Positions 1 through 7,760 of a DNA stretch of 64,000 nucleotides are shown piece after piece. Source of the stretch: Marinobacter adhaerens HP15 (GTDB lineage: Bacteria > Pseudomonadota > Gammaproteobacteria > Pseudomonadales > Oleiphilaceae); assembly GCF_000166295.1 (NCBI RefSeq), contig NC_017506.1, positions 3,844,001-3,908,000 on the forward strand. The letters run 5' to 3'. The translations under genes were made by a program, and so were the position numbers. Numbering within the stretch: position 1 is the stretch's first letter; each line of letters opens with the position of its first letter. The notes under the pieces are model-generated. The model searched no databases and was not told the origin of the DNA. It saw only the letters and a list, made by a program, of their open reading frames with translations.

Positions 1-816
1 CCGCTCCGGCTGAAGGGCCGCACCCAGGCGCTCCAGATCAAAGGCGGCCAGAGCTTCATCCAGCAATTCGTACCGGATTCCAGCCTCGACAAAGGCGCTC
101 AGTGCCTGTGGATAAATCTCAGCCAGTGGCAGACTGATAGGCAGGCCAAGGGCAGCGGCATTCTCCAGGCGAAGTTGCTCCAGGAGCAGGCGCGCAGTGA
201 CCGCGCTGTAGTCCGGCTCCCGCTCAATCCGGCTGCGGGCCGTCATGATCAAGGCCGACAGCACGTCTTCCTCGGCGATGCCGTCGTACAGGTTGGTCAG
301 GGCATCGTCCACCAGGGAATCACCGTCAATGCCCTCCAGCCCTGTGGCGGCCTGTTCCACCTGCAGTTTCATCAGGCCCAGATCCAGCGGAGCAATCTCG
401 CCACTGGTCTTTTTCACCGTCAGATGGGGGTGCGCCTCAACCGGCGCATGGCGGGCGCGCTCGCGGGCATGCTCTTCCCGATACAGGACGTAGGCGCGGG
501 CCACCTTCTGTTCTTCGGCCCGCATCAGGGCCAGTTCCACCTGATCCTGGATGTCTTCGATATGCACCTTGCCACCGGCCTTCAGGCGACGGCCAATCGC
601 CTGGATAACCTGGTCGGTCACCCGGTGTACCGCGTCATTGATACGCGCGGAACCGGCGGCGGTGTCGCCCTCAACTGCGAGGAAGGCTTTGGTTACGGCG
701 ATGCTGATCTTCGAGGGGTCGAAGCCCACAAGCGTGCCGTTGCGCTTGATGACCTGAAGGGATTCGGTGTCCGTGTGCGAGGTTGGCCGGGGTTCGGCCA
801 GGGCTGAGGCAGACAT
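1..816 (-). CDS. nrdA: Ribonucleoside-diphosphate reductase class Ia, alpha subunit (5' part; runs off the window)
   Basis: The minus strand is open from an ATG at 816 to the window edge (272 codons). The translation begins MSASALAEPRPTSHTDTESL and continues with ATP-cone sequence (LQVIKRNGTLVGFDPSKISIA, about residues 21-110). A second cone-like unit follows (HLTVKKTSGEIAPLDLGLMK onward). Tandem N-terminal ATP cones are typical of the long Pseudomonas-type NrdA of about 960 residues. The protein reduces ribonucleotides to deoxyribonucleotides with an NrdB partner in the cytoplasm; catalytic residues lie outside the window. The start is supported by AGGAG upstream of the ATG. A cobalamin riboswitch and NrdR-like boxes precede the gene, which suggests repression when B12, or dNTPs, are abundant. 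The family call is firm; the class is inferred from the cones and the B12 control. Confidence 0.9.
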   Translation of the reverse strand, partial: MSASALAEPRPTSHTDTESLQVIKRNGTLVGFDPSKISIAVTKAFLAVEGDTAAGSARINDAVHRVTDQVIQAIGRRLKAGGKVHIEDIQDQVELALMRAEEQKVARAYVLYREEHARERARHAPVEAHPHLTVKKTSGEIAPLDLGLMKLQVEQAATGLEGIDGDSLVDDALTNLYDGIAEEDVLSALIMTARSRIEREPDYSAVTARLLLEQLRLENAAALGLPISLPLAEIYPQALSAFVEAGIRYELLDEALAAFDLERLGAALQPER

Positions 817-937
817 GCAGTGTTCTCCTGAATACGCGTTGAGTTCCTTTCACCATCGCGTACGCAGGGGCACACCTCGCCATGGGAATGGCTGGGCATA
901 ACCGGTCTGCTCACCCTGGGTCGCGAAGGTGCAGTTG

Positions 938-953
938 GGAGCCGTAAGGCTCC
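938..953 (-). promoter_or_regulatory. Hairpin between riboswitch and nrdA (candidate expression platform)
   Basis: A perfect 6-bp stem (GGAGCC / GGCTCC) with a four-base loop lies just 3' of the cobalamin aptamer on the minus strand. No U-tract follows, so if it controls nrdA it is more likely to act on translation or folding than as a classical intrinsic terminator. It lies about 120 nt from the nrdA start codon, so the real sequestering element may be elsewhere in the leader. Confidence 0.35.
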
Positions 954-954
954 T

Positions 955-1130
955 TCATCCCTGGCAGGTCTTCGGACTCAGGGGCGTGAATCGATAGATT
1001 CGGCCTCGTGTGGCGACTTCCCGGCTTTCGCCAGTGTCTTGATGCCACGCTTGTTCCCCAATACCGCTGCGCGTCAGTTCCGGAGTCTCACCGGATTCCC
1101 GATACCAGAATGGCTGAGATGATCACACGT
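955..1130 (-). promoter_or_regulatory. Cobalamin (B12) riboswitch upstream of nrdA
   Basis: On the minus strand the conserved pieces of the B12 aptamer occur in order. These are GGGAATCCGGTGAGACTCCG followed by GAACTGACGCGCA, then the CACTGGCGAAAGCCGGGAAG segment, then the B12-box AGTCCGAAGACCTGCC. This matches the classical cobalamin riboswitch family. The 3' end (about 958) lies about 140 nt upstream of the nrdA ATG in the same orientation. B12 riboswitches ahead of B12-independent enzymes normally shut the gene when cobalamin is available, so a B12-dependent class II reductase would be expected elsewhere in the genome. The 5' boundary is approximate. Confidence 0.92.
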
Positions 1131-1153
1131 TGACCGAGTTGGTTACGCACTGA

Positions 1154-1201
1154 TCACTACATCTGGTATTTGACCAAGGATAGAAACACTATATACACGA
1201 T
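1154..1201. promoter_or_regulatory. Pair of NrdR-box-like sites in the nrdA promoter
   Basis: Two sequences resemble the NrdR consensus acaCwAtATaTwGtgt. Box A at 1154-1169 (TCACTACATCTGGTAT) matches 11 of 16 positions including the core C, A, AT, T and G. Box B at 1186-1201 (ACACTATATACACGAT) matches 12 of 16. They are offset by exactly 32 bp, about three helical turns, which is the usual arrangement for paired NrdR boxes. They lie upstream of the riboswitch, where the nrdA promoter must be. Match counts were made by eye. Confidence 0.6.
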
Positions 1202-1224
1202 ATTCGGAAGGGACAACCTGAAGC

Positions 1225-1252
1225 AATAAAAAAGGCCCCGGAGAGGGGGCCA
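1225..1252 (-). terminator. Rho-independent terminator after fmdB
   Basis: On the minus strand, GGCCCC...GGGGCC forms a strong GC stem with a short loop and is followed directly by TTTTTTATT. It sits 28 bases past the fmdB stop codon and separates the amidase operon from the nrdA leader that follows in the same direction. Confidence 0.9.
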
Positions 1253-1279
1253 AACACGTGACAGTTTCAACTCAGCCAA

Positions 1280-1633
1280 TCAGTGGCTGATCATCCAGGG
1301 CCGCATGGAGGGAAACATCTTCTTCCCGTCAGCGGTGTAGAACAGCATGGACTTTCCGGGTTTCGGGGAGCCGCAGCCGCAGGCGCGACTGTGCTCCTTA
1401 TCATTCGCCCTTCGGTCTGCGGTGGAAAACACCGGCTCATGCCGGGACCGCTCGTTCCGGTCCTCGGCCGCCCTTTTGGCCGGGTCCATGGCGGCAATGT
1501 GGGATGGCAACACGATCACCCGCGGCGACATTGCCTTACAGGTAGGGCATTGCGCCGGCTTGGCCGCATCCTCCATGGTGGCCAGTGTGTGAAAGAGGCC
1601 ATGTTCACGGCACTTGTAGTCATACACGGGCAT
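1280..1633 (-). CDS. fmdB: FmdB-family zinc-ribbon protein of the amidase operon
   Basis: This 117-residue protein starts MPVYDYKCREHG and carries a small zinc ribbon: C8 with a following H, then CPTC at about residues 29-32. This is the FmdB (CxxC_CxxC_SSSS) family, named from the formamidase cluster of Methylophilus. The C-terminal half adds further cysteines (CGCGSPKPGK). Its biochemical role is not well established; regulatory or metal-delivery roles have been suggested. It begins 5 nt after the fmdA stop behind AAGGAG, so it is the last gene of the operon and is followed by a clear terminator. The family call is good; function is inferred from position. Confidence 0.8.
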   Translation of the reverse strand: MPVYDYKCREHGLFHTLATMEDAAKPAQCPTCKAMSPRVIVLPSHIAAMDPAKRAAEDRNERSRHEPVFSTADRRANDKEHSRACGCGSPKPGKSMLFYTADGKKMFPSMRPWMISH

Positions 1634-1638
1634 GGCGA

Positions 1639-2871
1639 TTACTCCTTATCTTTCGACAGCGGTACGTCCATGCCCCCGCTGACTTTCTTCTGCGGACCAT
1701 CGGCGGACGGGTTAATGTCGAAGTCGAAGATGCCCGTCGGCAACCAGAGCGTGGCGCAGGCGTTCGGGATATCCACCACGCCGCTGATGTGGCCTTCCAC
1801 CGGCGCACAACCCAGAATCGCGTAGGCCTGAGCCTTGGTGTAGCCGAACTTGGTCATGTATTCGATGGCGTTCAGACACGCCTGACGATAGGCCACGTGC
1901 ACGTCCAGGTAATGCTGGCCGCCGTCTTCGTCTACGGAGATGCCTTCAAAGATCACATAGTCGTCGTAACGGGGCTTGATCGGGCTGGGCTTGAACACCG
2001 GATTCTTGATGCCGTACTTCTTCACGCCGTCCTTGATCAGGTTTACCCGCAGGTGAATCCAGCCGGCCATTTCGATGGCGCCACAGAACGTGATTTCACC
2101 GTCGCCCTGGCTGAAGTGAAGGTCGCCTACGGAGAGGCCGGCCCCGTCCACGTACACCGGGAAATACACCTTGGAGCCACGGGACAGATCCTTGATGTCA
2201 CAGTTGCCACCGTGTTCCCGTGGCGGCACGGTACGGGCGGCTTCGGCGCCAGCAGCTTTGGCCGCGTCACCGGTCATCTGGCCCATATGGGCGGTCTCAC
2301 CATTGGGCAGTGTTGCCAGTTCCGGCACACGCTCCGGATCGGTCGCAACCAGTCCGGCCTCACGCTTGTTCCAGGTGTCCAGCAATTCTTTGGAGGGCAG
2401 GCAGCCGATCAGCCCCGGGTGAATCAGGCCGGCAAATTCCACGTTGGGAATGTGGCGGGATTTGGTGAACATGCCGTTGAAGTCCCAGATGGATTTCTGG
2501 GCCTCCGGGAAGTGTTCGGTCAGGAAGCCACCGCCGTTCTGCTTGGAAAAGAACCCGTTAAAGCCCCACTGGCTTTCTTCGAAGGTGCCGATGTCGAGGA
2601 TGTCGACTTCCAGCAGGTCGCCCGGCTCAGCGCCCTCGACCCCGATCGGTCCCGACAGGAAGTGAACCTGGCTGAGATCAACATCGCGCACGTCGTCGGC
2701 GCTGTCGTCGTTCTTGATCTGGCCGCCGGTCCAGTCATAGCACTCGACGATGAAATCGTCGCCCGGCTTGACGGTGGCCACCAGCGGAATATCCGGGTGC
2801 CAGCGGTTGTGGATTTTGTCGTTCTCATAGGCCGACTTGTTCAGATCGATCTTGATAATGGTTTCAGCCAT
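1639..2871 (-). CDS. fmdA: Formamidase (acetamidase/formamidase family)
   Basis: The 410-residue protein aligns by recognition with FmdA-type formamidases, which hydrolyse formamide (and less well other short amides) to ammonia and the acid in the cytoplasm. Visible family features are GLIHPGLIGCLPS, REHGGNCDIKDL, the histidine/glutamine-rich stretch GDLHFSQGDGEI and the segment AYAILGCAPVEGHISGVVDIPN. The length is the family's usual one. The start is supported by AAGGAG before the ATG. It lies 101 nt downstream of amiB, and its upstream region carries a 41-bp block shared with the urtA promoter, so it may have its own regulated promoter within the urt-ami array. The array thus encodes two unrelated amidases, this one and AmiE. 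Confidence 0.93.
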   Translation of the reverse strand: MAETIIKIDLNKSAYENDKIHNRWHPDIPLVATVKPGDDFIVECYDWTGGQIKNDDSADDVRDVDLSQVHFLSGPIGVEGAEPGDLLEVDILDIGTFEESQWGFNGFFSKQNGGGFLTEHFPEAQKSIWDFNGMFTKSRHIPNVEFAGLIHPGLIGCLPSKELLDTWNKREAGLVATDPERVPELATLPNGETAHMGQMTGDAAKAAGAEAARTVPPREHGGNCDIKDLSRGSKVYFPVYVDGAGLSVGDLHFSQGDGEITFCGAIEMAGWIHLRVNLIKDGVKKYGIKNPVFKPSPIKPRYDDYVIFEGISVDEDGGQHYLDVHVAYRQACLNAIEYMTKFGYTKAQAYAILGCAPVEGHISGVVDIPNACATLWLPTGIFDFDINPSADGPQKKVSGGMDVPLSKDKE

Positions 2872-2945
2872 AGCGGGCGCTCCTTGGTGTTGGCTTGCAC
2901 GATTAGGTAACGGCTTTACTATCCGAAATCCCGTCCCTGTGAGGT

Positions 2946-2986
2946 ATTCGCGAAATGCCCCCGGTGCCTACGTCATTCGACGTATT
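2946..2986 (-). promoter_or_regulatory. Candidate amide/urea regulon operator upstream of fmdA
   Basis: This 41-bp block is 30/41 identical, with no gaps, to 10156-10196 upstream of urtA. It has two parts with the same spacing in both copies: an inverted repeat ACGTC-N4-GACGT (2970-2986 region) and ATTCGCGAAATGCCCC (2946-2961). It straddles the 3' end of amiB and lies about 75-115 bp upstream of the fmdA ATG. The neighbouring LuxR-type response regulator is the obvious candidate binder; this is inference. Confidence 0.55.
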
Positions 2987-4016
2987 GGTGCACCGTGACC
3001 GTCCTGCCCTGCAGGCCGGCTTCAAACCGGCGGCAGTCCGGATACGCCAGCAACGCCCGGGCAACGGCGGGTTCCAGCCGCTGGCGAAAAGCCCGCAGCA
3101 GTTCCCGGGCGCCATAGCGAGCGTCGTAGCCACGGCACAGCTCTTCTCGCAGCTCAGGCGCCAGCGACAGCTCGGCGTGCTTTTTGGACAACCGGCGATT
3201 GAGGCCCGCCAGCTCAATGTCCAGCAGGGCTTCCAGCCAGTTGTCGGTAAGTCGGTTGAAGGTGAGGATCTGATCAATCCGGTTGAGGAACTCCGGATCG
3301 AAATACCGGCGCAGAGCGGTGTCGCGAATGGCCTCGCCGTTGCCGGCTGATAAACCGAGCCAGCGGCGCCAGCCCCGCTTGTAGCTCTGCTCATGCGTCT
3401 CCGCCTCCAGCGCACCGGCGTTGCTGGTCATGAAGATCAGGGTGTTGCGGAAGTCGATCTCCCGGTTACCGGAGGGAAACACCAGCCGACCGGTGTCCAG
3501 CACGTTCAGCAGCGTGCGCACCACTTCCTTGCTGGCTTTCTCGATTTCATCAAACAACACAATTCCGGGTTTGCTGAACGAGCCCTGTACCTTGTCCAGA
3601 TCGAACAGGCTGTGGCCCTCCTTGCTGCCCACGTAGCCCGGCGGTGCACCGGTCAGGGCTGCGGCGTAATGCTCCTGGGCCAGGGTGTTCATGTCGATAC
3701 GGCACAGCCCATCGCGATTGCCGTGGATGGCTTCGGCAATGAGGCGCACGGTTTCGGTTTTGCCCACGCCGGTAGGACCCAGGAACAGGTGCACCGCCAG
3801 CGGCCGGTTGTCCTCGCCGATATCGGCTTTCACCCGCACCAGCATGGATTCCATGGCGGCCAGGGCCTCATCCTGGCCGACGATATTTTCCCGCAGTCTG
3901 GCCATCACGGCCTCGGGCTCGAAGCGGAACCGGGAAGCACGAACCGGGCCTGAGGCGGCCCGGTTCTTTTCAATGGTTTCCCGATTGGCTTCCAGCCGTT
4001 CGTTGATAAACGGCAT
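2973..4016 (-). CDS. amiB: AAA+ ATPase, AmiB-like partner of aliphatic amidase
   Basis: A 347-residue ClpA/ClpB-type AAA+ protein with a single AAA module. It shows Walker A GPTGVGKT (80-87), an aromatic pore loop GAPPGYVG (123-130), Walker B VLFDEIEK (153-160), a sensor segment IFMTSNAG and a C-terminal D2-small domain (YDARYGARELLRAF). It lacks the N domain and first AAA module of full-length ClpB. In Pseudomonas aeruginosa, amiB directly follows amiE and encodes a ClpA-like ATPase; here it also follows amiE, 15 nt after its stop and behind GGGAGG. A chaperone role in AmiE assembly or activity is the inferred function. No amiC, amiR or amiS is present nearby. Confidence 0.85.
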   Translation of the reverse strand: MPFINERLEANRETIEKNRAASGPVRASRFRFEPEAVMARLRENIVGQDEALAAMESMLVRVKADIGEDNRPLAVHLFLGPTGVGKTETVRLIAEAIHGNRDGLCRIDMNTLAQEHYAAALTGAPPGYVGSKEGHSLFDLDKVQGSFSKPGIVLFDEIEKASKEVVRTLLNVLDTGRLVFPSGNREIDFRNTLIFMTSNAGALEAETHEQSYKRGWRRWLGLSAGNGEAIRDTALRRYFDPEFLNRIDQILTFNRLTDNWLEALLDIELAGLNRRLSKKHAELSLAPELREELCRGYDARYGARELLRAFRQRLEPAVARALLAYPDCRRFEAGLQGRTVTVHQYVE

Positions 4017-4031
4017 GAACGCCTCCCGGGC

Positions 4032-5078
4032 TTAGGCCCCTGCGGATTTTTCCTTGCCGTCGAACGGCAGCTCGCCCACCGGGCACTCGGCGGTACCTAC
4101 CGTCTTCCGGGTCATGGCCTCCACATTTTCCTGCGCCTTCTGGGCATCCATCACCCAGGTACGGTAGAACTCGAACGGACAGTCGGCCACGCCCTTGTCG
4201 CCGTCCCCGGAGGCATGCACTCCGGTGTAGCCCCGGTGCAGCAGCTTGAACAGGTGATTCTGGGACTGGTCGTTCGCACGGGCATCACGGATCTGGCTTA
4301 CGGACAGCTGGGCATACTGAATGCCCATGTCTTCCTCACCGCATTCCCCGAGGGTACGGCCATCGAAGCCGATGATCGCGGAGTGGCCGAAGTAGGAATA
4401 CACGCCGTCAAATCCGGCGGCGTTGGCCACCGCAACGTAACAGTTGTTGGCCCAGGCCATGCTCTTGGCCATCATCACCTGCTGTTCCTTGGCCGGGTAC
4501 ATGTAGCCCTGACAGCGAACAATCAACTCCGCCCCCTTCATGGCGCAATCACGCCAGATCTCGGGATAGTTGCCGTCGTCGCAGATGATCAGGCTGATCT
4601 TCATGCCCTTTGGACCCTCGGTGACGTAGGTAGTGTCACCCGGATACCATCCCTCGATCGGACACCAGGGGATACACTTGCGGTATTTCTGGACGACCTC
4701 ACCCTCGTTGTTGATCAGAACCAGGGTGTTGTATGGCGCCTTGTTGGGGTGATCCTCGTGTCGTTCTCCGGTCAGCGAAAACACGCCCCAGGTGTTCGCC
4801 TCACGACAGGCGGCGGAGAAGATGGCCGTTTCGTCACCGGGCACGGTGGCCGCGGTTTCCATCATTTCCTCGTTGTCGTACATGATGCCCATGGTGCTGT
4901 ATTCCGGGAACACCACCAGGTCCATGCCCGGCAGGCCGACTTTCATACCCTTGATCATGTCAGCGATGTTGCGGGCGTTGTCCAACACCTCGGCTTTGGT
5001 ATGCAGCCGCGGCATCTTGTAGTTCACCACCGCCACGCCGACGGTATCGTTGCTGCTGGAAATATCACCGTGTCTCAT
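4032..5078 (-). CDS. amiE: Aliphatic amidase (nitrilase superfamily)
   Basis: The 348-residue protein begins [20 protein letters not shown] like P. aeruginosa AmiE. The catalytic triad of the nitrilase superfamily is at the expected positions: Glu59 (FPEY), Lys134 (YRKCIPW) and Cys166 ([10 protein letters not shown]). AmiE hydrolyses short aliphatic amides such as acetamide and propionamide to the acid and ammonia as a cytoplasmic homohexamer. The start is backed by GAGGAG. The gene follows urtE by 14 nt and precedes amiB by 15 nt, so import of an amide or urea-like substrate and its hydrolysis are encoded together. The classical AmiC/AmiR antitermination pair is absent; control probably passes through the kinase/regulator pair at 10.4-14.6 kb (inference). 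Confidence 0.97.
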   Translation of the reverse strand: MRHGDISSSNDTVGVAVVNYKMPRLHTKAEVLDNARNIADMIKGMKVGLPGMDLVVFPEYSTMGIMYDNEEMMETAATVPGDETAIFSAACREANTWGVFSLTGERHEDHPNKAPYNTLVLINNEGEVVQKYRKCIPWCPIEGWYPGDTTYVTEGPKGMKISLIICDDGNYPEIWRDCAMKGAELIVRCQGYMYPAKEQQVMMAKSMAWANNCYVAVANAAGFDGVYSYFGHSAIIGFDGRTLGECGEEDMGIQYAQLSVSQIRDARANDQSQNHLFKLLHRGYTGVHASGDGDKGVADCPFEFYRTWVMDAQKAQENVEAMTRKTVGTAECPVGELPFDGKEKSAGA

Positions 5079-5092
5079 CGTTCTGCTCCTCG

Positions 5093-5782
5093 TTAAACCG
5101 CCAGATAGCTCGCAATCTTGTCCTGATCCGCTTCTTCGCGGCTCTCTTCGTGCACAATCGCGCCCTTTTCAATCACCAGGATCCGGTCTGCCGCATCCAT
5201 CACGAAGCTCAGAACCTGCTCCGACACCACAATCGACAGGCCCCGCTCATCCCGGATGCGCCGAAGGGTCTGCGCAATTTCCTTGATAATGTTGGGCTGG
5301 ATACCTTCCGTGGGTTCGTCAAGCAGCAGCACCTTGGGCCGGGTGGCCAGTGCCCGGGCAATAGCCAGCTGTTGTTGCTGACCGCCGGAAAGGTTGCCAC
5401 CACGCCGGTTCTGCATTTCCTTCAGTACCGGGAACATCTCGTAGAGGTCCTCGGGTACCTTCTTCTCACCAACAGCGGCCAGGCCGGTCTCGATATTCTC
5501 CCGTACCGTCAGTGTCGGAAAGATCATCCGCCCCTGCGGCACGAAACCGATTCCGGCGCGCACTCGCTGGAAGCTCTTCAGGCCGGAAAGGTCGTTCCCA
5601 TCCAGGCTGACCTCACCGCCTCGCGTGGGGGTCATGCCCACCAGGGATTTCATCAGCGTGGTCTTGCCCATGCCGTTTCGCCCCACCACGGCGACAATTT
5701 CGTTCTTTGCCACGTCGAGGTTGAGGTCATCGATGATGGTGCTTTGGCCGTAGGCCACCGAATGATGTTTGATGCTCAGCAT
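5093..5782 (-). CDS. urtE: Urea/short-amide ABC transporter ATP-binding protein UrtE
   Basis: A 229-residue ABC ATPase of the LivF/UrtE type with Walker A GRNGMGKT (34-41), signature LSGGQ (131-135) and Walker B VLLLDEP (151-157). With UrtD it powers import of substrate delivered by UrtA through the UrtBC permease in the inner membrane. It lies 2 nt from urtD and 14 nt ahead of amiE. Urt systems carry urea in cyanobacteria and many proteobacteria. Linkage to two amidases and no urease in this window suggests that short amides may be the real or additional substrates here. Confidence 0.93.
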   Translation of the reverse strand: MLSIKHHSVAYGQSTIIDDLNLDVAKNEIVAVVGRNGMGKTTLMKSLVGMTPTRGGEVSLDGNDLSGLKSFQRVRAGIGFVPQGRMIFPTLTVRENIETGLAAVGEKKVPEDLYEMFPVLKEMQNRRGGNLSGGQQQQLAIARALATRPKVLLLDEPTEGIQPNIIKEIAQTLRRIRDERGLSIVVSEQVLSFVMDAADRILVIEKGAIVHEESREEADQDKIASYLAV

Positions 5783-5784
5783 GA

Positions 5785-6543
5785 TCAGTGCCCCAGGTAG
5801 ACTTCGATGACTTTCGGGTCCGATTTCACGTGCTCGATGGACCCTTCGGAAAGAACTTTGCCCTGATGCATGACCGTGACCCGGTCAGCGATATCACCGA
5901 CAAACTGCATGTCGTGCTCGATCACCAGCACCGTATGGTCCCGGGTAATCACCCTCAGCAGCTCGGCGGTTTTCTTGCGCTCGGTGACGGACATCCCGGC
6001 CACCGGCTCATCCAGCATCAGTAGGTCCGGTTTCTGGATCAGCAGCATGCCGATCTCCAGCCACTGCTTCTGGCCATGGCTCAACGAGGCAGCCGGCTCA
6101 TTCAGGGCCTCGGTCAGGAAGATGGTTTCAGCCACTTCCTCCACAGCACTGATCACCTCCGCGTCGCGCTTGAATCCCAGGGCGCCCATCACGCTGTGTC
6201 CCTTCGGGTAGGACACTTCAAGGTTTTCAAAGACGGTCAGGTCCTCGAACACAGACGGGGTCTGGAACTTCCGGCCCACACCCGAGTGAACAATCTGGTG
6301 CTCCTTGAGCTTGGTCAGCTCCTTACCGTCAAACTTGATGGAGCCGGACGTGGCCTTGGTCTTGCCGCAGATCAGGTCCAGAACCGTGGTTTTACCGGCA
6401 CCGTTGGGGCCGATGATGACCCGAATTTCCTTGGGATCCAGGTAGAAGGACAGGTCATCCACGGCCTTGAAGCCATCGAATGACACGGTCAGGCCTTCGA
6501 CCGCCAGCAGGAAATCCCCACTTTTGCTTTTGGCTGCACTCAT
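5785..6543 (-). CDS. urtD: Urea/short-amide ABC transporter ATP-binding protein UrtD
   Basis: This LivG/UrtD-type ABC ATPase (252 residues from the ATG) has Walker A GPNGAGKT (45-52), a signature written LSHGQKQWLEIG in place of LSGGQ, and Walker B LLMLDEPVAGM. LSHGQKQW is normal for UrtD. The ATG at 6543 overlaps the urtC stop by one base (TGATG). An in-frame GTG immediately upstream is an alternative start, with GGAG spaced acceptably for either. Tight coupling to urtC and urtE supports membership in one transporter complex. Confidence 0.92.
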   Translation of the reverse strand: MSAAKSKSGDFLLAVEGLTVSFDGFKAVDDLSFYLDPKEIRVIIGPNGAGKTTVLDLICGKTKATSGSIKFDGKELTKLKEHQIVHSGVGRKFQTPSVFEDLTVFENLEVSYPKGHSVMGALGFKRDAEVISAVEEVAETIFLTEALNEPAASLSHGQKQWLEIGMLLIQKPDLLMLDEPVAGMSVTERKKTAELLRVITRDHTVLVIEHDMQFVGDIADRVTVMHQGKVLSEGSIEHVKSDPKVIEVYLGH

Positions 6544-7751
6544 CACGATTTCTCCGGGCTGTAGGAATCGATCATCGGATCGTAATCAGGAGTCTTCTCA
6601 GCGGTCGGCTTCGGCTCTGCGGCTTTTTCCGCGGGCTTGGCCTCCAGCTGTGCACCCTTGTTGCGCTTGAAGATCTTGTCTTCCAGGGGCATGACGTAGG
6701 TCTGATACAGGCCGGCCAGACCGTTCGGGAAGGCCAGTACGACACCGATAAACAACGCACCCATGGCAAACGGCCAGAGTTCCGGGAAGGATTCCGAGAA
6801 GCCACTCTTGGCGGCATTCACCAGCAAGGCACCGTAGACCGCGCCGAGGATGGACAACCGGCCACCCAAGGCACAGAAGATGACCATCTCGATGGAAGCG
6901 ACGATGCCGATGAACGACGGCGACATGAAGCCGACAATCAGGGTGAACATGGCACCACCGACGCCGGCAAAAGCCGCCGCCAGGCAGAACACGAAGATCT
7001 TGAAGGCGGCAACGTCATAGCCGGAAAAACGCACTCGGTTTTCCTGGGCGTTCATGGCTACCAGGATGCGGCCCAGCTTCCGGTTCTGGACAAGGCGCGC
7101 CACAAACAGGCAGAGGAACAGCATGCCAACACAGACAAAGTACAGGATGGTCCGGGCTTCATCGGTGCGGATGTCCCAGCCGTTCAGCGTCTGCAGATCG
7201 GTAATGCCGTTCACACCGCCGGTATAGCCCTGCTGTCCGATAATCAGGATCGTCAGGATTGCGGCGATGGCCTGGGTGATGATGGCGAAGTACACGCCCC
7301 CCACCCGCCGGGTGAACATGGCGAAGCCGATAACGAACGCCAGCAGAACCGGCACACCGATCACCGCCAGCAGGGTGAAGGAGAAGCTGTGGAACGGTTC
7401 CCAGAACCAGGGCAGCTCGGTGAGCTGGTTCCAGTCCATGAAATCCGGGATGCCGGGGGTGGACTGGATGGCGGTGGCCTCCGGAGTGGAAGCCTCCAGC
7501 TTCAGGAACATGGCCATGCAGTAGCCGCCAAGACCAAAGAACACACCCTGGCCCAGGCTGAGAATGCCGGCCTTGCCCCAGCACATCACCAGGCCAATGG
7601 CGACAAAGGCGTATGTCAGGTACTTGCCCACCATGTTCAGGCGGAATGGGTCCAGCGCCAGTGGCAAAAGCACCACCAACAACACGGCCAGTGCGACGTA
7701 ATACAGTCCCTCGCGGGTGGCAAACCATTTCAATGGGGATGAACTCTTCAT
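6543..7751 (-). CDS. urtC: Urea/short-amide ABC transporter permease UrtC
   Basis: A 402-residue LivM-type inner-membrane permease with many hydrophobic segments, the typical AFVAIGLVMCWGKAGILSLG region early and GVGGAMFTLIVGFMSPSFIG in the second half. The last roughly 50 residues are a charged, Lys/Glu/Pro-rich tail (AQLEAKPAEKAAEPKPTAEK) that is probably cytoplasmic. It forms the transmembrane pore with UrtB. The start is supported by AGGAG; it follows urtB by 9 nt and overlaps urtD by one base. Confidence 0.93.
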   Translation of the reverse strand: MKSSSPLKWFATREGLYYVALAVLLVVLLPLALDPFRLNMVGKYLTYAFVAIGLVMCWGKAGILSLGQGVFFGLGGYCMAMFLKLEASTPEATAIQSTPGIPDFMDWNQLTELPWFWEPFHSFSFTLLAVIGVPVLLAFVIGFAMFTRRVGGVYFAIITQAIAAILTILIIGQQGYTGGVNGITDLQTLNGWDIRTDEARTILYFVCVGMLFLCLFVARLVQNRKLGRILVAMNAQENRVRFSGYDVAAFKIFVFCLAAAFAGVGGAMFTLIVGFMSPSFIGIVASIEMVIFCALGGRLSILGAVYGALLVNAAKSGFSESFPELWPFAMGALFIGVVLAFPNGLAGLYQTYVMPLEDKIFKRNKGAQLEAKPAEKAAEPKPTAEKTPDYDPMIDSYSPEKS

Positions 7752-7760
7752 GACAATCTC

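Noticed and set aside
1585..2910. 441-codon open frame on the plus strand
   Set aside because: It lies antisense to fmdA, has low-complexity composition without a recognisable domain, and is explained as a shadow of the GC-rich fmdA gene.
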